In this document: positions 50,393-60,943 of the stretch, piece by piece
How positions within the stretch are numbered: the first letter of the stretch is position 1
Layout: each line of letters begins with the position of its first letter
Assembly: GCA_011389655.1 (NCBI GenBank)
Contig: JAABTX010000003.1
Location: 1 to 64,000, forward strand
Source: Thioalkalivibrio sp.
GTDB lineage: Bacteria > Pseudomonadota > Gammaproteobacteria > Ectothiorhodospirales > Ectothiorhodospiraceae
Direction: 5' to 3'
Length of the DNA stretch: 64,000 nucleotides
Program-made: the position numbers and the translations under genes
The notes under the pieces: generated by a model
Told to the model about the DNA's origin: nothing
Databases searched by the model: none
Seen by the model: the letters and a program-made list of their open reading frames with translations, nothing else

Positions 50393-51296
50393 GTTCCTGC
50401 TCCAGGCGTTGGAGTTCGGCGGCCTCTTCGCTCTCGGCGAAATCCCGCATCAACCGCTGTGCGCAGCGCAGCGCGTCCTCCCGGTTGCCGAGCTGCATCT
50501 CGGCCCGATAGCAAAGCAGCAGGGATTCCGGCGTCACCACGTCGAGGGCGCGCAGACGCGACAGGAAGGCGCGGGTCTGAAACGGCCGCCCGTCCTGGTA
50601 GGTCAGTCGCGCCATCTCGTAGAGGGCATCCGGAAACCGCGGAGCGATCTCCAGGGCCTCGCGGATCCTGCGCTCGGCGCGCTCCGTCTCCCCGGCCTTC
50701 AGGTCACAGACCCCGGCGCCCACCAGTGCCACGTGACGGGCGCGGTATGACGGGTTCGTGCCCGCCTGCTCGAGGAGCGCCCGGCCCTCCGCGACTTCCC
50801 CCTGCCGGCAGAGCAGATCGCCAAGGTTCGTCTGCACGTAGGGGTCGTCCGGGTCGAGGGCCAGGGCCTTGCGATAGTGTTCCAGGGCGCGGTCGAGCAA
50901 ATCCTGGCGTTCGCGCAGCGATGCCATGCCCAGGTGGGCCATCGCCAGTCTCGGATCGAACTGGATCGCCCGCTCCAGGGCCCGCTCGGCCTGCATCAGG
51001 TCGTTCTGCCGCAGGTAGCTGATTCCCAGCTCCGCGTTGATCTCCGCGGCCCGGCGCTGGTCCTCGCTCGCCTTCGGCTGCAGCCCGGCACATCCCGCGA
51101 GCAGCATGGCCGCGGCCAGCCAGAAGAGCAGCAGCGAAACCAGCCGTCCATGCGGCTTGAGATGCCGACCCGGGGTCAGCGGGATCCGCGGAAGCGAGCG
51201 CCGGCGCAGAGTGGCATGGCTGTGGGCGCCGTCGCGCCGTGCATGGATCGAGTCGGCCGATGCGTCCGTGGTGAGGGCCGTGACCGACGTCGTCAT
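50385..51296 (-). CDS. Type IV pilus biogenesis/stability protein PilW/PilF-like (TPR lipoprotein)
   Basis: Lipobox [44 protein letters not shown]. Confidence 0.88.
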   Translation of the reverse strand: MTTSVTALTTDASADSIHARRDGAHSHATLRRRSLPRIPLTPGRHLKPHGRLVSLLLFWLAAAMLLAGCAGLQPKASEDQRRAAEINAELGISYLRQNDLMQAERALERAIQFDPRLAMAHLGMASLRERQDLLDRALEHYRKALALDPDDPYVQTNLGDLLCRQGEVAEGRALLEQAGTNPSYRARHVALVGAGVCDLKAGETERAERRIREALEIAPRFPDALYEMARLTYQDGRPFQTRAFLSRLRALDVVTPESLLLCYRAEMQLGNREDALRCAQRLMRDFAESEEAAELQRLEQERG

Positions 51297-52426
51297 GCGC
51301 TGGCCCCGGGTTGCACCGGAAGCTCCGCGTGCAGCCTGATCATGCGCGCCGGGCGGTTGCTGCGGTCCATCACCTGGCCGATGAGCTGTCCACAGGCCGC
51401 ATCGATATCGTCTCCACGGGTGCGCCGGACGATGGTCACGAATCCCGCCTCCGCGAGCAGGCGCTCGAAGGCCCGGACGGCATTCAGCGAGGGGCGCGCG
51501 AACGGCGCGCCGGGAAACGGGTTGAACGGGATCAGGTTCACCTTGCAGGGGATCTCCCGCAGCAGGTCGATCAGCTGCTGCGCGTGTTCCGGCTGGTCAT
51601 TGATTCCTGCCAGCAGCACGTATTCGAAGGTCACCCGATGGTGGTGTCCGCCATCGCGCGTGTATCGGCGGCAGGCCTGCAGCAGTTCACGGATGGGGTA
51701 CTTGCGGTTGATCGGTACCAGCCGGTCCCGCAGCTCATCGTTGGGGGCGTGCAGGCTGACCGCCAGCGCCACATCCGTGACCCCGCCGAGACGGTCGAGC
51801 GCCGGCACCAGCCCGGAGGTGCTCACCGTGACCCGACGCTTGCTCAGCCCATAGGCATGGTCATCCAGCATCAGGTCGATCGCCTCCACCAGCGCCTCGA
51901 AATTCGCCAGCGGCTCGCCCATGCCCATGAAGACCACGTTGGTGACGGCTCGCGAGCGGCCTTCGGGCACCGGCAATCTCCGGTTCGCCATCCAGATCTG
52001 GCCGATGATCTCGTCCGCCGTGAGGTTGCGGTTGAAGCCCTGCTGAGCCGTGGAGCAGAAGGTGCAGTCCAGCGCGCAGCCCACCTGGGACGACACGCAG
52101 AGGGTGCCTCGGTCGTCCTCGGGGATGAATACCGTCTCAATGGCATTGCCATCCGCGAGGCGCATCACCCACTTCACGGTGCCGTCGTCCGAGCCCCGTT
52201 CCAGCGCGACCTCCGGCGGCCGGACGATGGCCTCCGCGGCAAGATGCTGACGCAGCGCCTTCGAGAGGTCGGTCATCGCGCTGAAATCGGTCACGCCGCG
52301 CTGATGGATCCAGCGGACCAGTTGCGTTGCGCGGAATCCGCGCTCGCCCCACCGCTCGAACTGCTCCGCCAGCCGCTGGCGGGACATGCCGAGGAGGTTC
52401 AACGGATTGGCGAGAGTTGCTGACAT
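51293..52426 (-). CDS. rlmN: 23S rRNA (adenine2503-C2)/tRNA methyltransferase
   Basis: Radical [48 protein letters not shown]. Confidence 0.96.
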   Translation of the reverse strand: MSATLANPLNLLGMSRQRLAEQFERWGERGFRATQLVRWIHQRGVTDFSAMTDLSKALRQHLAAEAIVRPPEVALERGSDDGTVKWVMRLADGNAIETVFIPEDDRGTLCVSSQVGCALDCTFCSTAQQGFNRNLTADEIIGQIWMANRRLPVPEGRSRAVTNVVFMGMGEPLANFEALVEAIDLMLDDHAYGLSKRRVTVSTSGLVPALDRLGGVTDVALAVSLHAPNDELRDRLVPINRKYPIRELLQACRRYTRDGGHHHRVTFEYVLLAGINDQPEHAQQLIDLLREIPCKVNLIPFNPFPGAPFARPSLNAVRAFERLLAEAGFVTIVRRTRGDDIDAACGQLIGQVMDRSNRPARMIRLHAELPVQPGASA

Positions 52427-52729
52427 GGCGTCTGGTTTCTGGCCCTCGGCACGATCAGGCGGAACAACGCCCGAGGCGCGTTCCGTATCGTCCCTCCTGC
52501 CCGTGGCGGAGGGATGGGAAGAGGAAGCGATCATGCCGACGCGCGACCGGTTTTTCATCCTGCATGACGCCCTTCGGCGCCGCCCTTCCTAGTTTAATCC
52601 ACCGGCGAAGGAAGCGCATTCGCGATCCGCGCCCCGGAACCCGACTTTTCCAGACCAGCGGGGGAGAGGGCGCACGGCGCCTGCCAGCACCCCGGGATTC
52701 CCGGGAGTGGACGGGAACCCCTGGCGAAC

Positions 52730-53161
52730 TCAACGGGTTCGCGGGCAGATGCCGTCGTCGTCGAAGAAGAACGCGATCTCCGTGCGCGCAGTGTCGGGGC
52801 CATCCGATCCATGCACGGCATTTTCGTCAATACTGGTCGCGAAGTCCGCGCGGATCGTGCCGGGCGCCGCTTCCTTCGGGTTGGTCGCACCCATGATCTC
52901 GCGGTTCCGGGCAATCGCGTCCTCGCCCTCGAGTACCTGGACCATTACCGGTCCGGAGATCATGAACTCGACGAGGTCGGTAAAAAAGGGCCGCTCGCGG
53001 TGCACCGCATAGAAACCCTCGGCCTGGTCCCGGGAAAGCTGCAGCATCCGGGCGGCCACGATACGCAGCTCCCCCTTCTCGAAGCGGCTGTAGATCTCCC
53101 CGATCACGTTCTTCGCGACGGCATCGGGCTTGATGATGGACAGGGTGCGTTCCTCGGCCAC
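52730..53161 (-). CDS. ndk: Nucleoside diphosphate kinase (GTG start)
   Basis: [47 protein letters not shown]. Confidence 0.96.
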   Translation of the reverse strand: MAEERTLSIIKPDAVAKNVIGEIYSRFEKGELRIVAARMLQLSRDQAEGFYAVHRERPFFTDLVEFMISGPVMVQVLEGEDAIARNREIMGATNPKEAAPGTIRADFATSIDENAVHGSDGPDTARTEIAFFFDDDGICPRTR

Positions 53162-53323
53162 GGACAGTCTCCTGGTAGACGGAATTGGGCTGGGCCGCCC
53201 GGGAGGGCGGCCGATGAAGCTGAAATCGCGGAGTAGTCTAGCGGCAGCCCCCTGCCGCGGCAATGAAGGTGACCGGCTCCCGGGGCCTGATCCCACAGGC
53301 CGGCGACGCTGCCGGGTGTCGAC

Positions 53324-53854
53324 TCAGCCGCCCCGGGCCTCTGGAGGAGGCGCCGAAGCCTCGCCCACCGGCACGATCGGGATCGTCCGCTGCGAGGGTG
53401 GTCCCTGTCGAGCGCCCTCGGCATCGTGCTCCCCGTCCGGGCCGCGCGCCCGGCGGCGCCGCTCGAGCACATCGGCCAGGCTACGGCTGCTGAAGAACTG
53501 GTCCATCTGCCGGCTGAGCTCCACCCAGAGGTCGTGGGTAAGACACCGGGAGTCCTGGTTGCAGTTCACCAGCCCACCGCAGCGGGTCACATCGACCGGC
53601 TCGTCGACAGCGGAGATCACCTCGGCCACAGAGATCTCCGCGGCAGGCCGGCTCAGCCGGTAGCCGCCGCCCGGTCCCCGGCTGCTGCGCACCAGACCGC
53701 GCTTGCGCAGCCGGGAGAAGAGCTGCTCGAGATAGGAGAGCGACAGTCGCTGACGCTCTGCCACGTCTCCCAGCGACACCGGGCCTCCGCCCGAATACAG
53801 GGCTACATCGAGAATGGCGGTGACCGCATAGCGGCCCCGGGTCGTCAGTTTCAT
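53324..53854 (-). CDS. iscR: Rrf2-family regulator IscR-like
   Basis: [19 protein letters not shown]; Fe-S ligand pattern [17 protein letters not shown]. Confidence 0.9.
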   Translation of the reverse strand: MKLTTRGRYAVTAILDVALYSGGGPVSLGDVAERQRLSLSYLEQLFSRLRKRGLVRSSRGPGGGYRLSRPAAEISVAEVISAVDEPVDVTRCGGLVNCNQDSRCLTHDLWVELSRQMDQFFSSRSLADVLERRRRARGPDGEHDAEGARQGPPSQRTIPIVPVGEASAPPPEARGG

Positions 53855-53908
53855 GGCTCTCCCTGCGGTAATCCCGCAGTGCACATTATCCGGGACCCTG
53901 GCGGGCGA

Positions 53909-54706
53909 TCACCTATTTCCCGACGTGTTGCGCGGGGGAATCTCGCGCTCATCCGGTTCCAGGCCCTCCAGGTCGCGCTCCGAGACCGGGTGCATCTCGC
54001 CCGCGCCCCCGATGTCGATGCCGGCACCCTTGAGGGCGGCGCTGGTTCGCTCGAGACGTTCGTCGAGCTCGTGCATGTGACCAACGATGCGGTGAATCGC
54101 GTTGGCCACGGGATCGGGCATGTCCCGACTCAGGCCATAGGCGTCAAAGCCCATGCGATCGGCCATCGCCTTGAAGCGCGCATCCGGTTCCACCGGCGGC
54201 GCAAGCACCCGCGCGGGAATGCCGACCGCGGTGGCCTCGGCGGGCACATCGCGCAGCACCACCGCGTTGGAGCCCACCCGCGCGCGCGCGCCGATGCGCA
54301 CCGGACCGAGGATCTTGGCCCCGGCACCGACCACCACGCCATCCTCCAGCGTCGGATGGCGCTTCCCCTTGTCCCAGCTCGTGCCGCCCAGCGTAACCTG
54401 ATGGTACAGCGTGCAGTCGTCCCCGATCTCCGCGGTCTCCCCGATGACCACGCCCATTCCGTGATCGATGAAGAAGCGCCGGCCGATCCGCGCGCCGGGG
54501 TGGATCTCGATGCCGGTCAGCAGGCGGGTCACATTGGCCAGTACGCGGGCCAGCCAGCGCAGGCGCAGGCGCCAGAGGCCGTGCGCGGCGCGGTGCACCC
54601 AGACCGCCTGCAGGCCCGGATACGTGGTCAGCACCTCGAAGGTGTTGCGCGCGGCGGGATCGCGCTCGAACACGCACTGGATGTCTTCTCTGAGCCTGTG
54701 GAACAT
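53909..54706 (-). CDS. cysE: Serine O-acetyltransferase
   Basis: [46 protein letters not shown]. Confidence 0.96.
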   Translation of the reverse strand: MFHRLREDIQCVFERDPAARNTFEVLTTYPGLQAVWVHRAAHGLWRLRLRWLARVLANVTRLLTGIEIHPGARIGRRFFIDHGMGVVIGETAEIGDDCTLYHQVTLGGTSWDKGKRHPTLEDGVVVGAGAKILGPVRIGARARVGSNAVVLRDVPAEATAVGIPARVLAPPVEPDARFKAMADRMGFDAYGLSRDMPDPVANAIHRIVGHMHELDERLERTSAALKGAGIDIGGAGEMHPVSERDLEGLEPDEREIPPRNTSGNR

Positions 54707-54741
54707 GGATACGGAGCCCGCGATTCAGGGACGTTACGATA

Positions 54742-55491
54742 TCATGCGGAGCCGGGCGGACGTCCGCCGCCGCGCTCGGTGTGGGTCAGGATGCCGCGCA
54801 GGATCCGGACCTCGCTGGCACTCAGTCCGGCGCGCAGATAGAGATGCCGCAGACGCCGCATCAGGTGTCGCGGCTTCTCCGGGTCCAGGAACTCGATCCG
54901 GATCAGCGCCCGCAGGTAATGGTCGAACAGGGCCTCCAGCTCGGACTGCGTCGCCGGCGGGTCCGGGTCGTAGCCGGGCGGCGACGCCGGCACCTGCTCG
55001 AGCGCAGCCACGCGGCAGCTGTAGGCCAGCACCTGCACCGCCGCGGCCAGATTCAGGGAACTGAAGGCGGAGTTGGTCGGAATCTGCACCAGGGCGTTGC
55101 AGCAGTCCAGCTCCTCGTTGGACAGCCCGCTGCTCTCGCGGCCGAAGACCAGGGCAACCGTGCCGCGCTCCGCCCGATCGACCAGGTCCCGGGCGGCGGC
55201 CGCCGGATCCACCGCCGGAACGGAGTGGCCCCGCCGGCGGGCACTGGTGCCCACCACCCAGACACAATCCGCGACCGCCTCTGCGAGGCCTGGGAGCACG
55301 CGGGCCGCGGTCAGCAGGTCATCCGCGCCGGCGGCCAGCGTGGTGGCCTCGGCCGACGGGAACCGCGCCGGATCGACCAGGACCAGGTCCGCAAGACCCA
55401 TGGTCTTCATCGCGCGCGCCGCCGACCCGATATTCCCCGGATGGGTGGTGCCGACGAGGATCACGCGGATACGGGAGAGTGCTTCAGACAT
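54742..55491 (-). CDS. trmJ: tRNA (cytidine/uridine-2'-O-)-methyltransferase TrmJ
   Basis: RVILVGTTHPGNIGSAARAMKTMGL, ALVFGRESSGLSNEEL, NSAFSSLNLAAAVQVLAYS. Confidence 0.95.
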   Translation of the reverse strand: MSEALSRIRVILVGTTHPGNIGSAARAMKTMGLADLVLVDPARFPSAEATTLAAGADDLLTAARVLPGLAEAVADCVWVVGTSARRRGHSVPAVDPAAAARDLVDRAERGTVALVFGRESSGLSNEELDCCNALVQIPTNSAFSSLNLAAAVQVLAYSCRVAALEQVPASPPGYDPDPPATQSELEALFDHYLRALIRIEFLDPEKPRHLMRRLRHLYLRAGLSASEVRILRGILTHTERGGGRPPGSA

Positions 55492-55666
55492 GCCGGGCTC
55501 CGAATGCGACAGGGCGATGAACGGTTCCGGGCATTATCGGCCTTGCGGCCGCGCACGTCCCGTCCCGCCATCGTCCCGGCACGCGATCGCCGACCGGGCC
55601 GGTGCATCCCGTGGCATGGTGCGGATTTGGATCCCCGGGAGGCACGACGCGATAGAATTCGCAGCC

Positions 55667-56416
55667 ATGACCGAAGGATCCTCACAAGCCGTGGCCGTGG
55701 ATGCCGAGATCCGCTGCATCACCTTCGATCTCGACGACACCCTGTGGCCGGTGATGCCGGCGATCCATCGCGCCGAGGCCCGCTTATACGAGTGGCTGCG
55801 TGTCAACGCGCCGCAGGTGTGCGAGCGCTACAGTCCCGAGGCCCTGGTCGCCGCCCGCGGCGCCTTCATCCGGTCGGCACCCACATCCGAGCGGCACGAT
55901 CTCACCGGCCTGCGCAAGCGCTGGCTGCGCGGTATTGCCGAGGAGACGGGGGCCTGCCCGGAGCGCATCAGCTCCGAGGGCTTCGAGGTCTTCTGGATCG
56001 CGCGCAACGAGGTCGAACCGGATCCCGAGGCCGCCTCCGTCCTGGAGGTGCTGTCGCGCCACTTCCGGCTCGGTGCGATCAGCAATGGCAACGCCGACGT
56101 CTTCCGGACGCCGCTTGGCCGCTACTTCGATTTCGCGGTCCCGGCGGCCGAGGCGGGCGCGGCGAAGCCCGACCCGGCGATCTTCCGCGCCGCGGTCCGG
56201 CGCGCCGGCGTCGCGGTCGAGTCCATGCTCCACATCGGCGACGATCCGCTCTGCGACGTGCTGGGTGCGCGCAAGGCCGGCATGCGCGCGGGCTGGTTCA
56301 ACCCGCACACCACCGCCTGGCCGCACGACGAGCCCGGACCCGAATTCGCCTTCGGGCGCCTGGGCCAGATCCCGATCCGGCTCGGCCTGGTCAGACCCGC
56401 ACCGTTGCGCCCATGA
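55667..56416 (+). CDS. HAD-superfamily hydrolase
   Basis: TFDLDDTLWPVMPAI, LGAISNGNADVF, AKPDPAIFRAAVRRAGV, MLHIGDDPLCDVLGARKAGM. Confidence 0.92.
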   Translation: MTEGSSQAVAVDAEIRCITFDLDDTLWPVMPAIHRAEARLYEWLRVNAPQVCERYSPEALVAARGAFIRSAPTSERHDLTGLRKRWLRGIAEETGACPERISSEGFEVFWIARNEVEPDPEAASVLEVLSRHFRLGAISNGNADVFRTPLGRYFDFAVPAAEAGAAKPDPAIFRAAVRRAGVAVESMLHIGDDPLCDVLGARKAGMRAGWFNPHTTAWPHDEPGPEFAFGRLGQIPIRLGLVRPAPLRP

Positions 56417-57164
56417 GCGCCTCCAGTCGCTCGACATCCTCCGGCGTGTCCACGCCCGGGGGCACGCCCAGGTCCACCGAGCCCACCTGAATCCACGCAC
56501 CGAGCGCCAGCGCCCGCAGCTGCTCGAGCTGTTCGAGGCGCTCCAGCCGCGCGGGCGGCTCGGCGGTGAGCCGGCGCAGGAAACCCGCGCGGTAGGCGTA
56601 CAGGCCGAGGTGCCGGCGCGCCAGCGACAGATCCGGTGCCTGCCCGAGCCGGTGCGCCTCCCGGTCCCAGGGGATCGGCGCACGCGAGAAGTACAGGGCC
56701 CGCCCGGAGGCATCGGTCACCAGCTTCACCTGGTTGGGATCGTGCAGATCCCCGACAGCGCGGATCGGCACGCCCAGGGTCGCCATGTCCGCCCCGGGAT
56801 GGCGCTCCAGCAGCGATGCCAGTTCATCCAGCAGGCTGCCCGGCGTCAGCGGCTCGTCTCCCTGCAGGTTCACCACGCAGGTGGCGTCGGACCAGCCCTC
56901 CTCCGCCGCAACCGCCGCGATCCGGTCGGTTCCCGAAGGCAGATCGGCCGGCGTCCACCGCGCCTCGGCACCGGCCTGGCGCGCGGCCTCGAGCACCCGC
57001 TCGTCGTCGCTGGCGACGATCACCTGCCGTGCCGCGCTCTCCCGCGCCCGGGCGACCACGTGCGCGATCAGGGGCCTTCCCGCAATCGCGATCAACGGCT
57101 TCCCCGGCAACCGGCTGGACGCCATCCGCGCGGGGATCACCACCACGAATCCGTGTTCAGTCAT
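56391..57164 (-). CDS. kdsB: 3-deoxy-manno-octulosonate cytidylyltransferase
   Basis: VVIPARMASSRLPGKPL, VVNLQGDEPLTPG, HLGLYAYRAGFL. Confidence 0.95.
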   Translation of the reverse strand: MTEHGFVVVIPARMASSRLPGKPLIAIAGRPLIAHVVARARESAARQVIVASDDERVLEAARQAGAEARWTPADLPSGTDRIAAVAAEEGWSDATCVVNLQGDEPLTPGSLLDELASLLERHPGADMATLGVPIRAVGDLHDPNQVKLVTDASGRALYFSRAPIPWDREAHRLGQAPDLSLARRHLGLYAYRAGFLRRLTAEPPARLERLEQLEQLRALALGAWIQVGSVDLGVPPGVDTPEDVERLEALMGATVRV

Positions 57165-57363
57165 ATGCAATCCGGGTCTTTGGTGGGCACACTTCGTTTT
57201 GCCCACCCTGCAGCTGTCCCCGGCCCTCTGACCGTCGAGGCGCCGGAGGGTGGGCGCTGCGGGCGGGTGTCGGCAGCAGGGATGCTGCCGTCAAGCCTAC
57301 ACGGATGTATTCACGGCGTCCCGCCGGCAGGAGCGCCCCTCCGATTCCGCCCCGGAACGCAGC

Positions 57364-57558
57364 TCACTTCCCGCGCCAGCGTTCCTTTTCCTCCTCCGAG
57401 AGCACGCGGGCCTCGTCTTCGAGCATCACCGGGATGTCGTCCCGGATCGGATAGGCCAGGCCGGCGGAGACCGAGATCAGTTCCTGTGCCTCGCGGTCGT
57501 AGTGGAGCGGGCCCTTGGTGACCGGGCAGACGAGAATATCGAGCAGGCGCTTGTCCAT
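57364..57558 (-). CDS. Trm112/YcaR family protein
   Basis: [29 protein letters not shown]...[17 protein letters not shown]. Confidence 0.93.
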   Translation of the reverse strand: MDKRLLDILVCPVTKGPLHYDREAQELISVSAGLAYPIRDDIPVMLEDEARVLSEEEKERWRGK

Positions 57559-57564
57559 CTTGTG

Positions 57565-58578
57565 TTACCCCAGGTATTTGAGCCGAATGGATGTCTCGAG
57601 GCGGTGCAGCAGCGCCTGTTCCAGGCCGGCCTCGGGCTGTGCCGAGACCGGCCAGTACCAGTGCCGCTCATCGGCGAAGTCCCGGCATTTTACGGCATCC
57701 TTCTCGGTCATCAGTACCGGGGCCTGATCGTCGAAGACAATGTCCCGCGCCCGAAAGCGGTGGTGATCGGGGAAGGGATGCGGCACCACGGCGATGCCTG
57801 CCGCCTCGAGGGCGTCGAAAAACCGCTCGGGATCGGCGATTCCCGCCACTGCGTGGGCGACCTGTCCGGCCAGTTCCTGCAGGGGCCGCGTGGAGGCCGG
57901 GCGATCCACCCGGCGCAGCAACGTCGATGGCGCCAGGTGCATGCGGTACTCGCCAGGCTGGGGGTCCCCGCCCGTGACCACCACGAAATCCGCCCGTTCG
58001 GCGGCCGAACGGGGCTCGCGCAACGGACCGGCGGGGAGGCACAGACCGTTGCCGAACCGGCGCCGGCCATCAACCATCAGGATGCTGATGTCCCTTGGCA
58101 GTCGGTGATGCTGCAGCCCATCGTCGGAGATCACCACGTCCACGCCCTGTTGCTCGGCCAGCGCGCGGGCCGCCCGCACACGGTCGCGGTCCACCCAGAC
58201 CGGCAACGCGGTGCGCCGTGCCAGCATGATCGGCTCGTCCCCGACCGTGGCCGGGTCGGCGCCGGGACCCACCAGCACGCTGGCGGCCCCGTTGCGACGT
58301 CCGTAGCCACGGCTGACGATGCCCGGTCGATAGCCGGCATCCCGCAGCCGCCCCGCGAGCCACGCGGTCATGGGCGTCTTCCCGCTGCCGCCCACTGTGA
58401 TATTGCCGATGACGATCACCGCCTTCACCGGCAGGAAGACGGTGCGCTGGACCTCCTCCAGCCGGTTGCGCTTCCAGTTCGCGATCCCCGCGTAGATCAG
58501 CGACAGCGGAAACATGGCCGCGGCAAAGGGACCGCGCCGGCTCCACTGGCGCCACAGCCACCGCTCTACCACATCCAC
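57565..58578 (-). CDS. lpxK: Tetraacyldisaccharide 4'-kinase
   Basis: VIVIGNITVGGSGKTPMTAWLA, GIVSRGYGR, VISDDGLQHHRL. Confidence 0.96.
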   Translation of the reverse strand: MDVVERWLWRQWSRRGPFAAAMFPLSLIYAGIANWKRNRLEEVQRTVFLPVKAVIVIGNITVGGSGKTPMTAWLAGRLRDAGYRPGIVSRGYGRRNGAASVLVGPGADPATVGDEPIMLARRTALPVWVDRDRVRAARALAEQQGVDVVISDDGLQHHRLPRDISILMVDGRRRFGNGLCLPAGPLREPRSAAERADFVVVTGGDPQPGEYRMHLAPSTLLRRVDRPASTRPLQELAGQVAHAVAGIADPERFFDALEAAGIAVVPHPFPDHHRFRARDIVFDDQAPVLMTEKDAVKCRDFADERHWYWPVSAQPEAGLEQALLHRLETSIRLKYLG

Positions 58579-59750
58579 ACCCGGTCCATCAGGGCCGTGA
58601 GGTTTGCATCGACCTGACGCCGTTCCTCCCAGAACCGCCGGCGCCCCGCGTCCCCCCGCCTCCGGCGCAGGGCCTCGTCGCCCCGCAGTTCCTGCCAGTG
58701 GCCGGTGACCCCGGCCGGGGCCGGGAGAAGTGCCACCGGCAGGCCGTCGACGTCTGCCTGTGCGCCGAGACTCAGTGCCGAACCCGCGGCCAGGGCCTGC
58801 CAGAGCGCGTGGCGTCCGGGATATGCGAGATGCACGCCGTGGGCCGCGCTTGCCGCCGCGGCATACCAGCGGGGGTCATCCACGTGCAGCAGGGTCCCTC
58901 CCGGCAGGCCCGTGCGATCCCAGGCACTGGCCTTCAGCGTGGCCTCGGCGGGAGACACACCACCCTCGAGGCTCACCATCAGGATGTCGTCGCCGGACGG
59001 CGGCCATGCCTGCCACGCCTCCAGCCACGCCGGCCATTGTGCAGCCGTGCCGTGCCACCACCACAGGTGCCGTTCACCGCCCCCCGCGAGGCTGCGGAGC
59101 ACTACGTCGGCCTGGGCCTCGGCAAAGCGCGCCTGAGGATCCGCGGCGGGCATCAGCTCGCCGGCCTGCCCCGTTTCCTGCCAGCCGGCGCGATCCGCCG
59201 CGGACAGAGGCCAGGCCACGGCGACGGGGGCGGTGGCGGCACCACCGACGACGGCCACCGGCGCCAGTGTCCTCCGCAGCAGGTTCTCCGGCGGCGTCGA
59301 TTCCGCGACGATGATGCCGCAGGGCTGAAAGCGATCCAGCACCCGGGTCACTACGCTCGGCCGGTCGCAGGGACCGTACCCGATCCCGACCCTCGGCCAG
59401 GGCTGCAGCAGGCGGGTGAGCAGCGCCGGATCGTCCTCCTCGAAGGTCAGCACCACTCGCACGTCGCGGCGCCGGTCGCGAACCGCACCCAGCAGCTCCA
59501 CGCCGAGCCGGAGCGAATCCGGGCCGGCACCGGCCTTGATCCAGACCACGCGGCCGCGTCCCTCCGGCGGTGTCAGGAAGCCGAGGCGGGCACGCGCACG
59601 GTGACCCTCGCCCTGGCGGTAGTCGCGCACCAGCGCACGCCATACCGCCCCGAACGCCGCGCTGTAACCGGGATCCGATTTCAATGGAGCGGGCTCCGGG
59701 ACCGCGGTTGCGGGCCGTGCCGCCACGTGGTCGGGGTGCCGGACGCGCAT
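58566..59750 (-). CDS. Divergent KdtA/GT30-like protein
   Basis: VVWIKAGAGPDSLRLGVELLGAVRDRRRDVRVVLTFEEDD and C-terminal glycosyltransferase-like region; overlaps lpxK; weak overall resemblance to Kdo transferase. Confidence 0.45.
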   Translation of the reverse strand: MRVRHPDHVAARPATAVPEPAPLKSDPGYSAAFGAVWRALVRDYRQGEGHRARARLGFLTPPEGRGRVVWIKAGAGPDSLRLGVELLGAVRDRRRDVRVVLTFEEDDPALLTRLLQPWPRVGIGYGPCDRPSVVTRVLDRFQPCGIIVAESTPPENLLRRTLAPVAVVGGAATAPVAVAWPLSAADRAGWQETGQAGELMPAADPQARFAEAQADVVLRSLAGGGERHLWWWHGTAAQWPAWLEAWQAWPPSGDDILMVSLEGGVSPAEATLKASAWDRTGLPGGTLLHVDDPRWYAAAASAAHGVHLAYPGRHALWQALAAGSALSLGAQADVDGLPVALLPAPAGVTGHWQELRGDEALRRRRGDAGRRRFWEERRQVDANLTALMDRVWMW

Positions 59751-59783
59751 CCGGCGCGAACGGTCCGGCCCGGTGTCCGCGGA

Positions 59784-60209
59784 CTACTCTGCATCCGGTC
59801 CGGTTCCGACCGTCGCAATCGAGACCGCGGTGACGCCAAGCCGGCCCACCACGTCCAGTGCAGTGACCACCGACTGGTGGGTCGTGCCGGCATCCGCCCG
59901 GATCAGCACGGGATCCTCGGGCCGATCAGCGAGCGCCTGCTCCACCGCCCGTTCCAGGGTCTCGGGACGGCGGTTCACCAGCTCGCGGTCATCGACGTAG
60001 TACTGCCCCGTGGCATCGATCAGGATGTCGACCCACGCGCGTTCGGTGGCCACCGGCTCACGCTCGGCGGATGGAAGCTGCAGCTGGATGTCGGCGTGGC
60101 GATCGAAGGTGGTGGAGACCATGAAGAAGATCAGCAGCAGGAACACCACGTCGATCAGCGGCGTGAGATTGATCCCCGCCTCGTCGGTGCGTGGCCTGCG
60201 GAAGTTCAT
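59784..60209 (-). CDS. exbD: Biopolymer transport protein ExbD/TolR
   Basis: INLTPLIDVVFLLLIFFMVSTTF. Confidence 0.93.
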   Translation of the reverse strand: MNFRRPRTDEAGINLTPLIDVVFLLLIFFMVSTTFDRHADIQLQLPSAEREPVATERAWVDILIDATGQYYVDDRELVNRRPETLERAVEQALADRPEDPVLIRADAGTTHQSVVTALDVVGRLGVTAVSIATVGTGPDAE

Positions 60210-60841
60210 GTGACCGGACCCGCCCCGGAGGCGCTGCGCTCGCCGTGGATCACCTCGACCAGCTTCACGGCCTCCATCTCCATCTCCAGCACGAGTTCGT
60301 CGACCCGGCCGCGGAAATAGCGGTGGAAGATCAGTGTCGGAATCGCGACGCCAATGCCCGCGGCGGTGGTCACCAGGGCCTGCGAGATGCCCCCGGCGAG
60401 ATCACGCGGGCTGCCGACACCGACGTCGGTGATCACGGTGAAGACCTCGATCATCCCCACCACGGTGCCGAGCAGCCCCAGCAGCGGCGTGATCATCGCG
60501 ATCGTCCCGAGGGTATTCAGGAAGCGCTCCAGTTCGTATGCGACCCGCCGCCCAGTCTCCTCGATGGTCTCCTTCATCACCTCGCGCGAACGGTCCTGTG
60601 CCGCCAGTCCGGCCGCCAGCACCCGACCCAGCGGGGACCGTGCGCGCAGCCGCTGCAGCTGCATGTCGGCATCGGGCCCGCCGCCACGAACCTGCTCCCA
60701 GACCGTCAGCAGCAGTCCCCGGGGGACCACCCGCGAGCGGCGCAGCGACCAGAGGCGTTCCAGCACAATGGCCATTGCAATCACCGAACACAGCAGGATC
60801 GGCACCATCAGCCAACCGCCCGCCCTCACGATCTCCAGCAT
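60206..60841 (-). CDS. exbB: MotA/TolQ/ExbB proton channel family protein
   Basis: TLGTIAMITPLLGLLGTVVGMIEVF, GISQALVTTAAGIGVAIPTLIFHRYF. Confidence 0.94.
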   Translation of the reverse strand: MLEIVRAGGWLMVPILLCSVIAMAIVLERLWSLRRSRVVPRGLLLTVWEQVRGGGPDADMQLQRLRARSPLGRVLAAGLAAQDRSREVMKETIEETGRRVAYELERFLNTLGTIAMITPLLGLLGTVVGMIEVFTVITDVGVGSPRDLAGGISQALVTTAAGIGVAIPTLIFHRYFRGRVDELVLEMEMEAVKLVEVIHGERSASGAGPVT

Positions 60842-60943
60842 ACCGACCTCCATCCTCTCGCGTCCGCGGTGCTGCCCCGCCCGCGATCAACCGGTGATGA
60901 TAACTGCAGCCCCGAAGGCACGAAACTCGCCGCCGGCCCGATT

